Below are positions 7,990-15,458 of a stretch of 64,000 bases of DNA, one piece after another. The stretch is from Streptomyces cavernae (lineage in GTDB: Bacteria; Actinomycetota; Actinomycetes; Streptomycetales; Streptomycetaceae): contig NZ_RPDJ01000014.1 in assembly GCF_004023625.1 (NCBI RefSeq), positions 186,001-250,000 on the forward strand, in the 5' to 3' direction. Position 1 is the first letter of the stretch. Every line of letters begins with the position of its first letter. Below the pieces are notes generated by a model. The model saw only the letters and a program-made list of their open reading frames with translations. It was not told the origin of the DNA and did not search any database. The translations under genes and the position numbers were made by a program.

Positions 7990-9609
7990 GTGAGACAGCG
8001 TCACAGAAGCCCCAGGCTGCTCGGCTCGGGCGGCGGCGCCATGCGGCGCCGCACGCTGCTGCTCGTGGCCGCCGCCGGGATCTCCGCCGTCGGCGCCGCC
8101 CCCGAAGCACCCACCAGAACCCCCACCCCGCTCGGCCGCGTGGTGCCGGCCCCGGCCTCCGTCGCTCCGGACGGCACCGCGTTCCGCATCACGCCCACCA
8201 CGCGCATCCAGGTGGACCGGAACACCGAGCGGATCGGCCTCTATCTGGCCGGAATTCTGCGGCCGTCGACGGGATACCGGCTGCCGGTGACCTCGCGCGG
8301 CGGGAGCGACGCGATCCGGCTGCGGCTGGGCTCCCGTGACAAGGCCCTCGGCGGCGAGGGCTACCGCCTCGACAGCGGCAAGCACGGCGTCACCATCACC
8401 GCCCGGACGTCCGCCGGGCTCTTCCACGGCGTCCAGACCCTGCGCCAACTGCTGCCCGCCGCCGTGGAGAAGCGGACCGTGCAGCCGGGGCCCTGGCCGG
8501 TCGCGGGCGGCACCATCAAGGACACCCCGCGCTACGGCTGGCGCGGCGCCATGCTGGACGTCTCCCGGCACTTCTTCACCGTCGACCAAGTCAAGCGGTT
8601 CATCGACGAGTTGGCGCTCTACAAGCTCAACAAACTGCATCTGCACCTCTCCGACGACCAGGGCTGGCGCATCGCGATCGACTCCTGGCCCCGGCTGACC
8701 GAATACGGCGGCTCCACCCAGGTCGGCGGTGGCCCCGGCGGCTTCTACACCAAGGCGGACTACAAGGAGATCGTCCGCTACGCCGCCTCGCGCCACCTGG
8801 AGGTCGTCCCGGAGATCGACATGCCGGGCCACACCAATGCCGCCCTCGCCTCGTACGCGGACCTGAACTGCGACGGAGTCGCGCCCCCGCTCTACACCGG
8901 CACCGAGGTCGGCTTCAGTTCGCTGTGCGTCGACAAGGAAGTCACCTACGACTTCGTGGACGATGTGATCCGTGAACTGGCCGCCCTCACTCCGGGACGC
9001 TACCTCCACATCGGCGGCGACGAGGCGCACTCCACCAGCCACGAGGACTACGTCAAGTTCATGGACCGGGTGCAGCCCGTCGTGGCCCGGTACGGCAAGA
9101 CGGTGATCGGCTGGCACCAGCTGACCGGGGCGACCCCCGCGAAGGGCGCCCTGGCGCAGTACTGGGGCCTGGACGAAACCGGTGCCGAGGAGAAGGCCCA
9201 GGTCGCCAGGGCGGCACAGAACGGGACCGGGCTGATCCTCTCGCCCGCCGACCGGATCTACCTCGACATGAAGTACACGAAGGACACCCCGCTGGGACTC
9301 GACTGGGCCGGTCTGGTGGAGGTGGACCGGTCCTACGACTGGGACCCCGCCGACTACCTCCCCGGGGCCCCGAGTTCGGCCGTCCAGGGGGTGGAGGCGC
9401 CGCTGTGGACCGAGACCATCGTCACCACGTCCGACATCGACCACATGGTCTTCCCGCGGCTGCCGGGCGTCGCCGAGCTGGGCTGGTCGCCCGCCGCGAC
9501 CCACGACTGGGACACCTACAAGGTGCGGCTCGCCGCTCAGGCCCCGCGGTGGGACGCGCTGGGCATCGGCTACTACAGGTCGCCGAAGGTCCCGTGGCCC
9601 GCCGAGTGA
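7990..9609 (+). CDS. Secreted GH20 beta-N-acetylhexosaminidase
   Basis: Releases terminal GlcNAc/GalNAc from chito-oligosaccharides and glycans outside the cell. The 539-aa protein has a basic N terminus and a hydrophobic signal (MRRRTLLLVAAAGISAVGAA), a GH20b domain (about 55-185), then the catalytic barrel beginning YGWRGAMLDVSRHFF. The catalytic motif HIGGDEAH near residue 340 supplies the Asp-Glu pair (Asp polarises the substrate acetamido group, Glu is acid/base). The GTG at 7990 is preferred because GGAAAGGGA lies 7-15 bases upstream; ATG 8041 is a possible shorter start. A DasR-like site lies upstream. This position matches SCO2786 of S. coelicolor in my recollection. Confidence 0.93.
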   Translation: MRQRHRSPRLLGSGGGAMRRRTLLLVAAAGISAVGAAPEAPTRTPTPLGRVVPAPASVAPDGTAFRITPTTRIQVDRNTERIGLYLAGILRPSTGYRLPVTSRGGSDAIRLRLGSRDKALGGEGYRLDSGKHGVTITARTSAGLFHGVQTLRQLLPAAVEKRTVQPGPWPVAGGTIKDTPRYGWRGAMLDVSRHFFTVDQVKRFIDELALYKLNKLHLHLSDDQGWRIAIDSWPRLTEYGGSTQVGGGPGGFYTKADYKEIVRYAASRHLEVVPEIDMPGHTNAALASYADLNCDGVAPPLYTGTEVGFSSLCVDKEVTYDFVDDVIRELAALTPGRYLHIGGDEAHSTSHEDYVKFMDRVQPVVARYGKTVIGWHQLTGATPAKGALAQYWGLDETGAEEKAQVARAAQNGTGLILSPADRIYLDMKYTKDTPLGLDWAGLVEVDRSYDWDPADYLPGAPSSAVQGVEAPLWTETIVTTSDIDHMVFPRLPGVAELGWSPAATHDWDTYKVRLAAQAPRWDALGIGYYRSPKVPWPAE

Positions 9610-9633
9610 ACTCCTGACAGACCGCGACACGGC

Positions 9634-9706
9634 GGCGGGCGCCCCGGGGGACCGTTCCGGAGCGCCCGCCTGTTCGTGGGGCTCTTCGCTCCGCCTGCGA
9701 AGAGCC
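9634..9706. terminator. Two tandem hairpins between convergent genes
   Basis: First stem GGCGGGCGC (9634-9642) pairs with GCGCCCGCC (9662-9670). The second, GGCTCTTCGC (9680-9689), pairs perfectly with GCGAAGAGCC (9697-9706) around a 7-base loop. They lie between the 3' ends of the hexosaminidase and siderophore-reductase genes and should stop transcription from both sides. Confidence 0.75.
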
Positions 9707-9718
9707 GGTGGGTGGTTT

Positions 9719-10570
9719 CTAGGCCTGCTCGCGCAGCTGTTCCTCGCTGAGCCCCTGCCGCCAGTAGCCGACGAAGGCGACCCGGCGCCGGTCCCACTCC
9801 CGCTCCCGGACGAGGTGTCTGCGCAGCTCCTTCACACAGCCGGACTCACCCGCGATCCAGGCGTACGGGGCCGAGGCCTCCGGCAGTGCGGCGGCCCGGA
9901 TCGCGTCGACGCCCGCCGGAGCGCCCTGGTCCCGGAACAGCCAGGTGATCTCGGCATCGGCCGCGGTGGCCAGCTCCTGGATGTCCGCGGGGTGCTCGAC
10001 CTCCAGCCAGACGCGGGCGCGGGTGCCGGCCGGGAGCGACTCGAGGATGGCGGAGGCGGCGGGCAGCGCGGTCTCGTCGGCCCAGAGGAGGACCAGGTCG
10101 GTGTCGGCGGGCGGGCGGAAGCGGATCGCGGTGTTGTCCGCGACCGCCGGGCCGAGCACCAGGACCCGGTCGCCGGGCGCGGCCCGGGCGGCCCAGCGCG
10201 AGGCCGGACCCGCGGGCCCGGCGGACCCCGGCTCCGTGCCGTGCAGCACGAAGTCGATGTCGATCTCGTCGGGCTCGCCCGGGGTGCGCCGCAGGGCGCG
10301 CAGTGTGTACGAGCGCATCACCGCCCGTACGTCGTCCGGGAGTTCACGCCAGGCCTGCCACCAGCCGTCGCCCGACTCGATCGGAACGACGGGTGCGTCC
10401 TGCCCCGGATGCGGCAGGAAGAGCGACAGGCTCTGGTCGCGCCCGTCGGAGGCGAAGGCGCTCAGGTCGGGTCCCGCGAAGCCGACCCGGACCAGGGACG
10501 GGCCGAGCCGCGTCGTCCGGGTCACCCGCAGGGAGAAGAAACGGAACGGGGCGGCCACGGCCGTCGTCAT
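9719..10570 (-). CDS. Siderophore-interacting FAD/NAD(P)H reductase (SIP family)
   Basis: SIP-family flavoproteins reduce ferric siderophores in the cytoplasm to release iron. The 283-aa product has the N-terminal FAD-binding domain (RVGFAGPDLSAFASDGRDQS, then RSYTLRALR, the RxYT flavin motif, and DIDFVLHG), followed by a C-terminal NAD(P)H domain (LVLLWADETALPAASAILE) and the ending YAWIAGESGCVKELRRHL and RVAFVGYWRQG typical of the family. The ATG at 10570 is chosen because GGAGAG lies 5-6 bases upstream; a GTG at 10588 would add six residues. It follows the binding-protein gene by 28 bases and shares its iron-regulated promoter. It corresponds to desF (SCO2781) by position. Confidence 0.93.
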   Translation of the reverse strand: MTTAVAAPFRFFSLRVTRTTRLGPSLVRVGFAGPDLSAFASDGRDQSLSLFLPHPGQDAPVVPIESGDGWWQAWRELPDDVRAVMRSYTLRALRRTPGEPDEIDIDFVLHGTEPGSAGPAGPASRWAARAAPGDRVLVLGPAVADNTAIRFRPPADTDLVLLWADETALPAASAILESLPAGTRARVWLEVEHPADIQELATAADAEITWLFRDQGAPAGVDAIRAAALPEASAPYAWIAGESGCVKELRRHLVREREWDRRRVAFVGYWRQGLSEEQLREQA

Positions 10571-10598
10571 ACGCTCTCCAAAGCTCACGCGAAAGTGG

Positions 10599-11651
10599 TC
10601 AGCTGACCTTCTTGGCGTTCTCCAGCGCCTCCGCGAGGTTCTCCAGCAGCGGAGTGCACTTGTCGTAGGACAGGATCGGCTCGGGGGAGCGCGGGATCAC
10701 CTGGCCGGCCTTGACCGCGGGCAGCTTCTTCCAGGTCGCCTGGGTGATGTCGGCGGGCTGGATGGTCGAGGAGCGGTCGTCCATGATGATGATGTCGGCC
10801 GGGTACTTGTCGACGTTCTCCCAGCTGAGGGTCTCGAACCAGCCGCCCGTCTCCTTCTTGGCCTCCTCCGGCGGCTCGACGAACTTCACGCCGAGCGCCT
10901 TGAAGTACTCGAGGTCCACGGAGAGGTTGGTGCCGGAGACGTAGAACACGGACTCGGCGGCGGAGCCGGCCATCACCTTGATGTCGGGGTTGGCCTTGGC
11001 GGCCTTGCGCAGCCGGGCGGCGGCGTCCTCGAAGCGCTTCCTGGCCCGGGTGACCTTGTCCGCCTTCATGTCCGCGCCGAGCGACTCGGCGAGCTCCCAC
11101 ATCCGCTCCAGCGGCTGCGTCAACTGCCGGTCGTAGACGGACACGGCGACGCTCGGGGCCAGCTTCGCGACCTTGTCCTTGGACTCCTCGGGCACGTACC
11201 AGAGGGTGCCCGCGCTGTCGAAGGTCGTGGTGAGCAGGACGTCGGGGGAGAGGGCCACGTACTTCTCGACGCTGAACTGCCCCCAGGCGTTGCCGATGAC
11301 CGTGAGCTTGCTGACGTCCATGTCGCCGGCCTGGACGTCGGCCTTGCCGCCCTTGGTCGTGGTGGGGCCGAAGACGCCCTTGACCTCGATGCCGTAGTCG
11401 TACAGCGCGGCGGCGACACCGGTGAAGGCGACGATGTTCGCGGGAACGTCGTCCAGCTTCACGGTCTCGCCGCGGTCGTCCTTGAAGGACCAGGGGCCGG
11501 AGTCGGCCGCCGTGCTCGTCGAGTCCGAACCGGCGCCGCGCTTCGTGTCGCTCTCGTCACCGCAGGCGGCGAGAGCGACACCGAGACCGAGGGCGCCGCC
11601 CGCGGCGAGCAGGCCGCGGCGGGTGAGGTGAGGGGCACGGGGGTTGGGCAT
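10599..11651 (-). CDS. Iron-siderophore ABC transporter substrate-binding lipoprotein
   Basis: Captures ferric siderophore outside the membrane. It has a twin-arginine-like signal (TRRGLLAAGG) and a lipobox LAAC followed by GDES, so it is a lipoprotein. The mature part is a class III periplasmic-binding-protein fold (VPANIVAFTGVAAALYDYGI, LSPDVLLTTTF, and a long central helix). 350 aa is normal. By position and type it matches DesE (SCO2780), the ferrioxamine receptor; ligand identity is inferred. It is the first gene of a two-gene unit with the SIP reductase and sits 57 bases from an iron box. No permease or ATPase gene is adjacent. Confidence 0.9.
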   Translation of the reverse strand: MPNPRAPHLTRRGLLAAGGALGLGVALAACGDESDTKRGAGSDSTSTAADSGPWSFKDDRGETVKLDDVPANIVAFTGVAAALYDYGIEVKGVFGPTTTKGGKADVQAGDMDVSKLTVIGNAWGQFSVEKYVALSPDVLLTTTFDSAGTLWYVPEESKDKVAKLAPSVAVSVYDRQLTQPLERMWELAESLGADMKADKVTRARKRFEDAAARLRKAAKANPDIKVMAGSAAESVFYVSGTNLSVDLEYFKALGVKFVEPPEEAKKETGGWFETLSWENVDKYPADIIIMDDRSSTIQPADITQATWKKLPAVKAGQVIPRSPEPILSYDKCTPLLENLAEALENAKKVS

Positions 11652-11707
11652 GGGTGCAGCTGCTTTCGGGCAGGGGGCGGATAACCACCGGATGACAGCG
11701 GTCCAAG

Positions 11708-11726
11708 ATAGGTTAGCCTAACCTTA
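11708..11726 (-). promoter_or_regulatory. Iron box (DtxR/IdeR/DmdR1-type operator)
   Basis: On the minus strand TAAGGTTAGGCTAACCTAT matches the iron-box consensus TTAGGTTAGGCTAACCTAA at all but a few end positions. It lies just upstream of the siderophore-binding lipoprotein, where Fe2+-loaded DmdR1/IdeR would block transcription. The match is very strong, and the neighbouring genes are classic targets. Confidence 0.93.
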
Positions 11727-11734
11727 TTTGTCAT

Positions 11735-11899
11735 CCCGGGTCGGGTTGCCCCCACGCCCTGGCCTATCCGCCGTGGCCGAGCCCGGGCGGGCGCCAGGCG
11801 CCGCTTGGCCGGGGACCACTCCGGGGCCAGGATCGAGAAGTGGACCGTGTCGCGCCAAGTGCCGTCCGGCCTCCGCACATGCCGGCGCAATCGCCGCCT
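11735..11899 (-). pseudogene. Possible C-terminal remnant of a GNAT acetyltransferase
   Basis: One minus-strand frame reads LRRHVRRPDGTWRDTVHFSI then LAPEWSPAKRRL, the pattern (LRxHxxxxDGxxRDxxxxSIxxxEWxxxxxxL) that ends RimJ/RimL-type acetyltransferases; compare the intact gene at 46879. No start, no N-terminal domain and no proper stop are present, since the frame runs on into the siderophore gene's leader. I read it as a fossil. A chance resemblance is possible. Confidence 0.4.
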
Positions 11900-12125
11900 C
11901 GGTGGAGGGGCGGCTGAGGAACCGACCGTGCCCCCGGCCTCCGGTGACGCTCGGCTGTCGGTCGGGCGACGATCATTCATACTCATCGGCGTCCACCACA
12001 GGGCGGCGGCCGTCGATGCGGCCGCGCCCGGCCGTAATTCGCTTGCCCTGCCCACGGGTTAACGCTGCACTGTGGCCAGACACCGCGAGTCGTGGTGCCG
12101 GTATCCCGAGGAGGCAGCGGCAGCA

Positions 12126-13355
12126 ATGCAGATCCGTCCCACGACCGACGAGGATCTCGATGTCTTCGTCGACACGGTCCATGCCGCGTTCGGGCTCTTC
12201 CCGGAAACCCCGATCGAGGGCGGCGGGCTCTGGTGGTCGGCCCTCGAAACGGACCGCTGCATGCTCGCCCTGACGGCGGACGGACGGCCCGTCGGCACCG
12301 CCGCCACGCACTCCTTCGAGCTCACCCTGCCCGGTGAGACTCTCGTCCCGGCCGCCGGGGTGACCGCCGTCGGCGTCCTGCCCTCGCACCGGCGCCAGGG
12401 CGTGCTCCGCGCGATGATGCGGCATCAGCTCACCGGACTGAGGGCCGACGGGGAGTTCCTTTCCGTGCTGCTGGCCTCTCAGGCCCCGATCTACGGCAGG
12501 TTCGGCTACGGACCGGCGACCTACACGGCGCAGCTGAAGGTACCGCGCCACCAGGCCGCCCTCGCCGTACCCCGGGCGCGCGGAGTGACCCACGCACCGG
12601 CGAACGGCTCGGACAACGGCTCGGTCGAGGTGCTGCGTCGGGCCGAGTGCGGCGAGATCCTGGAAGAGGTCTACGACCGGTACCGCCGCGCCCAGCCCGG
12701 CGCTCTGTCCCGGCCGCACCGCTGGTGGGCCTTGCGCGCGGGGCAGCCCCCGATCTCGCCGGCGCCGCGCTACGTCGCCGTCCACCGGGACACCGACGGC
12801 GTCCCGGACGGTTACGCCAGCTACTCGATCGAGTCCGGCACCCTGACGGTCGACGAGACCATCGCCACCGACGACGCCGTCTTCACGGCCCTGGCCCGGT
12901 TCGTACTCGGACACGACCTGGTCTCGCACGTCGTGTTCAAGCACGTCCCGGCCGATCACCCGCTGCGCTGGCAGTTCGCGGACTTCCGCGCCGGCGAGGT
13001 GAGCGGCGCCATGGACTGGCTCTGGGTGCGACTGCTGGACGTCCCGCGTGCGCTGACCGCGCGCGGCTGGTTCACGGACGGCGAGCTCGTCCTGGACATC
13101 GACGACCCGTTCCTCGGCGAACACGACCGCTACCTGCTGACCATCCGGGACAGCAAGGCCGACTGCGTCCCGACGGACCGGAAGCCCGACCTGTCCCTCG
13201 ACATCAGCGACCTGGGCTCCGTCTACCTCGGCGGCACCGCCCCGAGCACGCTCGTGCGTGCCGGACACATCCGGGCCCACCGCCCAGGCGCGGCCACCCT
13301 CGCCGACACACTCTTCCGCGCCGAGCGCTCCCCGCACTGCCTGCACTGGTTCTGA
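12126..13355 (+). CDS. Eis-type GNAT N-acetyltransferase
   Basis: Eis proteins acetylate amines, including aminoglycosides at several positions, using acetyl-CoA; physiological substrates in Streptomyces are unknown. The 409-aa product has the three-part layout: N-terminal GNAT domain with the acetyl-CoA loop (VTAVGVLPSHRRQGVLRAMM, the RRQGxxRxx motif), a second GNAT-like domain, and a C-terminal SCP2-like domain. It ends in HWF, in keeping with the family, whose terminal carboxylate serves as catalytic base. The ATG at 12126 (MQIRPTTDEDLDVFV) fits the family start, and GAGGAGG lies 11 bases upstream. It is a stand-alone gene. Confidence 0.85.
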   Translation: MQIRPTTDEDLDVFVDTVHAAFGLFPETPIEGGGLWWSALETDRCMLALTADGRPVGTAATHSFELTLPGETLVPAAGVTAVGVLPSHRRQGVLRAMMRHQLTGLRADGEFLSVLLASQAPIYGRFGYGPATYTAQLKVPRHQAALAVPRARGVTHAPANGSDNGSVEVLRRAECGEILEEVYDRYRRAQPGALSRPHRWWALRAGQPPISPAPRYVAVHRDTDGVPDGYASYSIESGTLTVDETIATDDAVFTALARFVLGHDLVSHVVFKHVPADHPLRWQFADFRAGEVSGAMDWLWVRLLDVPRALTARGWFTDGELVLDIDDPFLGEHDRYLLTIRDSKADCVPTDRKPDLSLDISDLGSVYLGGTAPSTLVRAGHIRAHRPGAATLADTLFRAERSPHCLHWF

Positions 13356-13389
13356 CCGCGCCGACCTCTTCGACGTGCCGGGGTCGACG

Positions 13390-13665
13390 GCCGTAGCCGC
13401 CGTGGATCTGGGTGGTGGCCGGCGTTGTCGCGGCGATTGTGGAGGAGTGGAGCTTCGCCAGGGCGGCCTCCTTCTTGAAGGTTCACCCGCGGCGCGGCGG
13501 GAGGCCGCGTCGTGTCAGGAAGGCGGGCCGTGTGGGCCTTCATCTCCATGTCGGCGATGAACTGGATCCCCTGGTACGAGCCGATGGCGTGGCCGAAGGC
13601 CTGGCTTCCTTCGCGTACTTCGACGGCTCGTCCGCACAGCCCTGTGCCAGGCACGTAGACAGGGC
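13390..13665 (-). pseudogene. Decayed partial copy of an acyl-CoA dehydrogenase gene
   Basis: This stretch aligns with 15580-15860, the 3' third of the intact acyl-CoA dehydrogenase gene on the same strand, base for base with many substitutions and small indels: GCCGTAGCCGCCGTGGATCT at 13390 is shared exactly with the intact gene. In translation one frame still gives FGHAIGSYQGIQFIADMEM followed by KAHTARL, versus FGRPIGSNQAIQFKIADMEM in the intact protein, before the frame is lost. There is no start or complete domain. It is a dead fragment from a duplication or a transferred homologue. Confidence 0.85.
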
Positions 13666-13789
13666 CGAGGCCACCGCCTACCCAGATGGTGAGCTGAGCC
13701 CATTCTGAGTCTCCGGCTGTCTTCCGCCGCCGGCCGACACTCCATGGCTCGCCTTCTGTCGTGCGGCGCAAGGTAGTTGGCTGACTATC

Positions 13790-14179
13790 ATGTGCCGCAT
13801 GACAATGGGGCAGGAGACGTCCGGCGACCCCCGGCGCAGCCAGCTCCTGCGTGGAGCGCTCGACATCTGCCTGCTCGCCCTGATCGCGGAACGTCCTCGC
13901 TATGGATTCGAGTTCGTCGAAGCTCTCAGTCAGAGCGGGCTCGAACTCGTCAGTGAGGGCAGCATCTATCCGCTGCTCGCCCGGATGGAGCGGGCAGGGC
14001 TCATCGAGTCCTATCGCGCGCCGTCATCCAGCGGAGGGGCGCCGCGCAAGTACTACCGGCTGACCCGGGCAGGCGGAGCGGAACTGACACGGGGCCGCAC
14101 CGTCTGGCGGGACTTCACGGCCCAGGTGAACGAGATCCTGACCAACACCGAGCCGACCACAGGGGGAACAAGACCATGA
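13790..14179 (+). CDS. PadR-family transcriptional regulator
   Basis: A 129-aa winged-helix repressor. The PadR core is clear: LLRGALDICLLALIAERPRY, GFEFVEALSQSGL, SEGSIYPLLARMERAGLIES, and the wing PRKYYRLTRAG. The start is uncertain: ATG 13790, 13799 and 13805 are all in frame and none has a good upstream ribosome-binding site, so a leaderless message is possible. The stop overlaps the start of the next gene (ATGA), a PadR/membrane-protein pairing common in actinobacteria. A TAGT-N6-ACTA inverted repeat just before the start could be an autoregulatory site. Confidence 0.88.
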   Translation: MCRMTMGQETSGDPRRSQLLRGALDICLLALIAERPRYGFEFVEALSQSGLELVSEGSIYPLLARMERAGLIESYRAPSSSGGAPRKYYRLTRAGGAELTRGRTVWRDFTAQVNEILTNTEPTTGGTRP

Positions 14180-14742
14180 CGACCGACCGGGTCCTGGCCA
14201 TATGCCGCAGCAACTGGGAGTACCGGGGCGTCGATGACGCCTCCGTCAAGGACATGCTCGCCGAGCTCTCCGCGCACCTGGAGGAGGCGGCGGCCGCGGG
14301 ACGTGCGCCGCGGGATGTCGTGGGCGACGACGTCAAGGCGTTCGCTGCGGCCTGGGCGCGGGCCAGGACGCCGCTGCGCAGACGGTTGCTGGGGATGGCG
14401 ATGGTGGTGCCGGCCGCGATGGGCGGAATCCTGCTCATGTCGCACCTGATCGGATGGACCGGAGCAGTTCCCGTCAGCCCCGGCCGCCTTGCCTTCTGGC
14501 TCACCGTCGGTACGGTCACCGTCGCCGTCGAACTCCGGCGCGGAACCCTGGGCTTGGGCAAGGGGTGGCTGCTGGCGGCAGGTGCCGGCCTACCGGTCTC
14601 GCTCCTCACCGATTGGCTGGCCGGCGACGAGCCGCTCTTCCACGTCGCCCTCTGGACCTCAGTTCTCCTGACCCTGCCGAGCGCCGCATACGCGGTCGCC
14701 AGGCGCGCCCGCACACGGATGGACCAGCCCGGAACCAAGTGA
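14176..14742 (+). CDS. Membrane protein with N-terminal HAAS-like domain, partner of PadR
   Basis: A 188-aa protein. The N-terminal 70 residues are charged and helical (YRGVDDASVKDMLAELSAHL, EEAAAAGRAPRDVVGDD), resembling the HAAS/DUF1700-type domain found next to PadR genes. Four hydrophobic segments follow (LLGMAMVVPAAMGGILLMSH; LAFWLTVGTVTVAVEL; GWLLAAGAGLPVSLL; ALWTSVLLTLPSAAYAVA). It is translationally coupled to padR by ATGA. The pair probably forms a membrane-linked regulatory unit; the specific function is unknown. Confidence 0.75.
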   Translation: MTTDRVLAICRSNWEYRGVDDASVKDMLAELSAHLEEAAAAGRAPRDVVGDDVKAFAAAWARARTPLRRRLLGMAMVVPAAMGGILLMSHLIGWTGAVPVSPGRLAFWLTVGTVTVAVELRRGTLGLGKGWLLAAGAGLPVSLLTDWLAGDEPLFHVALWTSVLLTLPSAAYAVARRARTRMDQPGTK

Positions 14743-15022
14743 CATCACGCCCGTACCTCCGGGCCCGGCCGCCATTCCGCTGACAGCTCAGGGTCCGCAG
14801 TGCGATGCGCTCGCCTTGGAGGCCGGACTGCGGAGCGGGACGGGCAGCACCGCTTCTGAGTCGGCCGGGTGCCGGTCGCTGTCCGTCTTCCGGGCGCGCC
14901 GGGTCCTTGTGCGCGAGGGGCCGGTGGGCCGCTGACCTCCGCAAAGAACCGGGGGAAAGAACTCCCGCCCACCCACCCTGCCGGCCGCGTCACCTGTGCG
15001 GGTGACTGGCTTGCGGGGCGGG

Positions 15023-15436
15023 ATGCGGGCGGTTCAGGACGGTAAGGAAAGGGTCTTCGTCCTGGACTGCGAGGCCCTGTCGCTGGCCGTGCGCGGCGAC
15101 CGGATGATGATCGCCCGGCTCAGCCTCGCCGCACAGGGCGAGGCAGAAGTGATCACGTCTCCGCTGACCCTCGTCGAGGCGTATGACGGGCGGACCACCG
15201 AGCAGCGCTGGGACTGGGTGCTCTCCCGGGTCCGCGTCGCGGATGTGGGACAGGAAGAGGCCCGGCAGGCCCGTCGGCTCCTCGCCACTGCCGGGCTGCA
15301 CGGCCACAAGTTCGCGAGCGATGCCGTGCTCGCGGTCATCGCCCGTCAGCAGCAAGGCAACGTAACCGTCCTCACCTCGGACGTCGACGACCTGGAGAGG
15401 CTCGTCCCGCACAGGGTCGTCGTCAAGAAGGTGTGA
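15023..15436 (+). CDS. PIN-domain protein (VapC-like, no antitoxin seen)
   Basis: A 137-aa PIN-type ribonuclease fold. The acidic metal-binding residues are visible: D in FVLDCEALSL, E in SPLTLVEAYDG, and the C-terminal D residues in FASDAVLAVIA and VLTSDVDDLERL. VapC toxins cleave RNA and are normally encoded after a small antitoxin, but no small DNA-binding-protein gene is recognisable in the preceding 280 bases. It may be a solitary PIN protein, common in Streptomyces, or have lost its partner. ATG 15023 is taken; an in-frame GTG at 14996 is possible, and neither has a strong ribosome-binding site. Confidence 0.75.
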   Translation: MRAVQDGKERVFVLDCEALSLAVRGDRMMIARLSLAAQGEAEVITSPLTLVEAYDGRTTEQRWDWVLSRVRVADVGQEEARQARRLLATAGLHGHKFASDAVLAVIARQQQGNVTVLTSDVDDLERLVPHRVVVKKV

Positions 15437-15458
15437 CCGTCAACAAAGGCGGTGTGAC

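Larger units (their letters stand above)
11652..12125. other. Intergenic region between siderophore-binding protein and Eis-like gene
   Basis: About 470 bases. It carries the iron box (11708-11726) and, on the minus strand around 11735-11899, what looks like the decayed 3' end of an acetyltransferase gene. The GAGGAGG ribosome-binding site of the Eis-like gene is at 12108-12114. Nothing else is recognisable. Confidence 0.5.
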
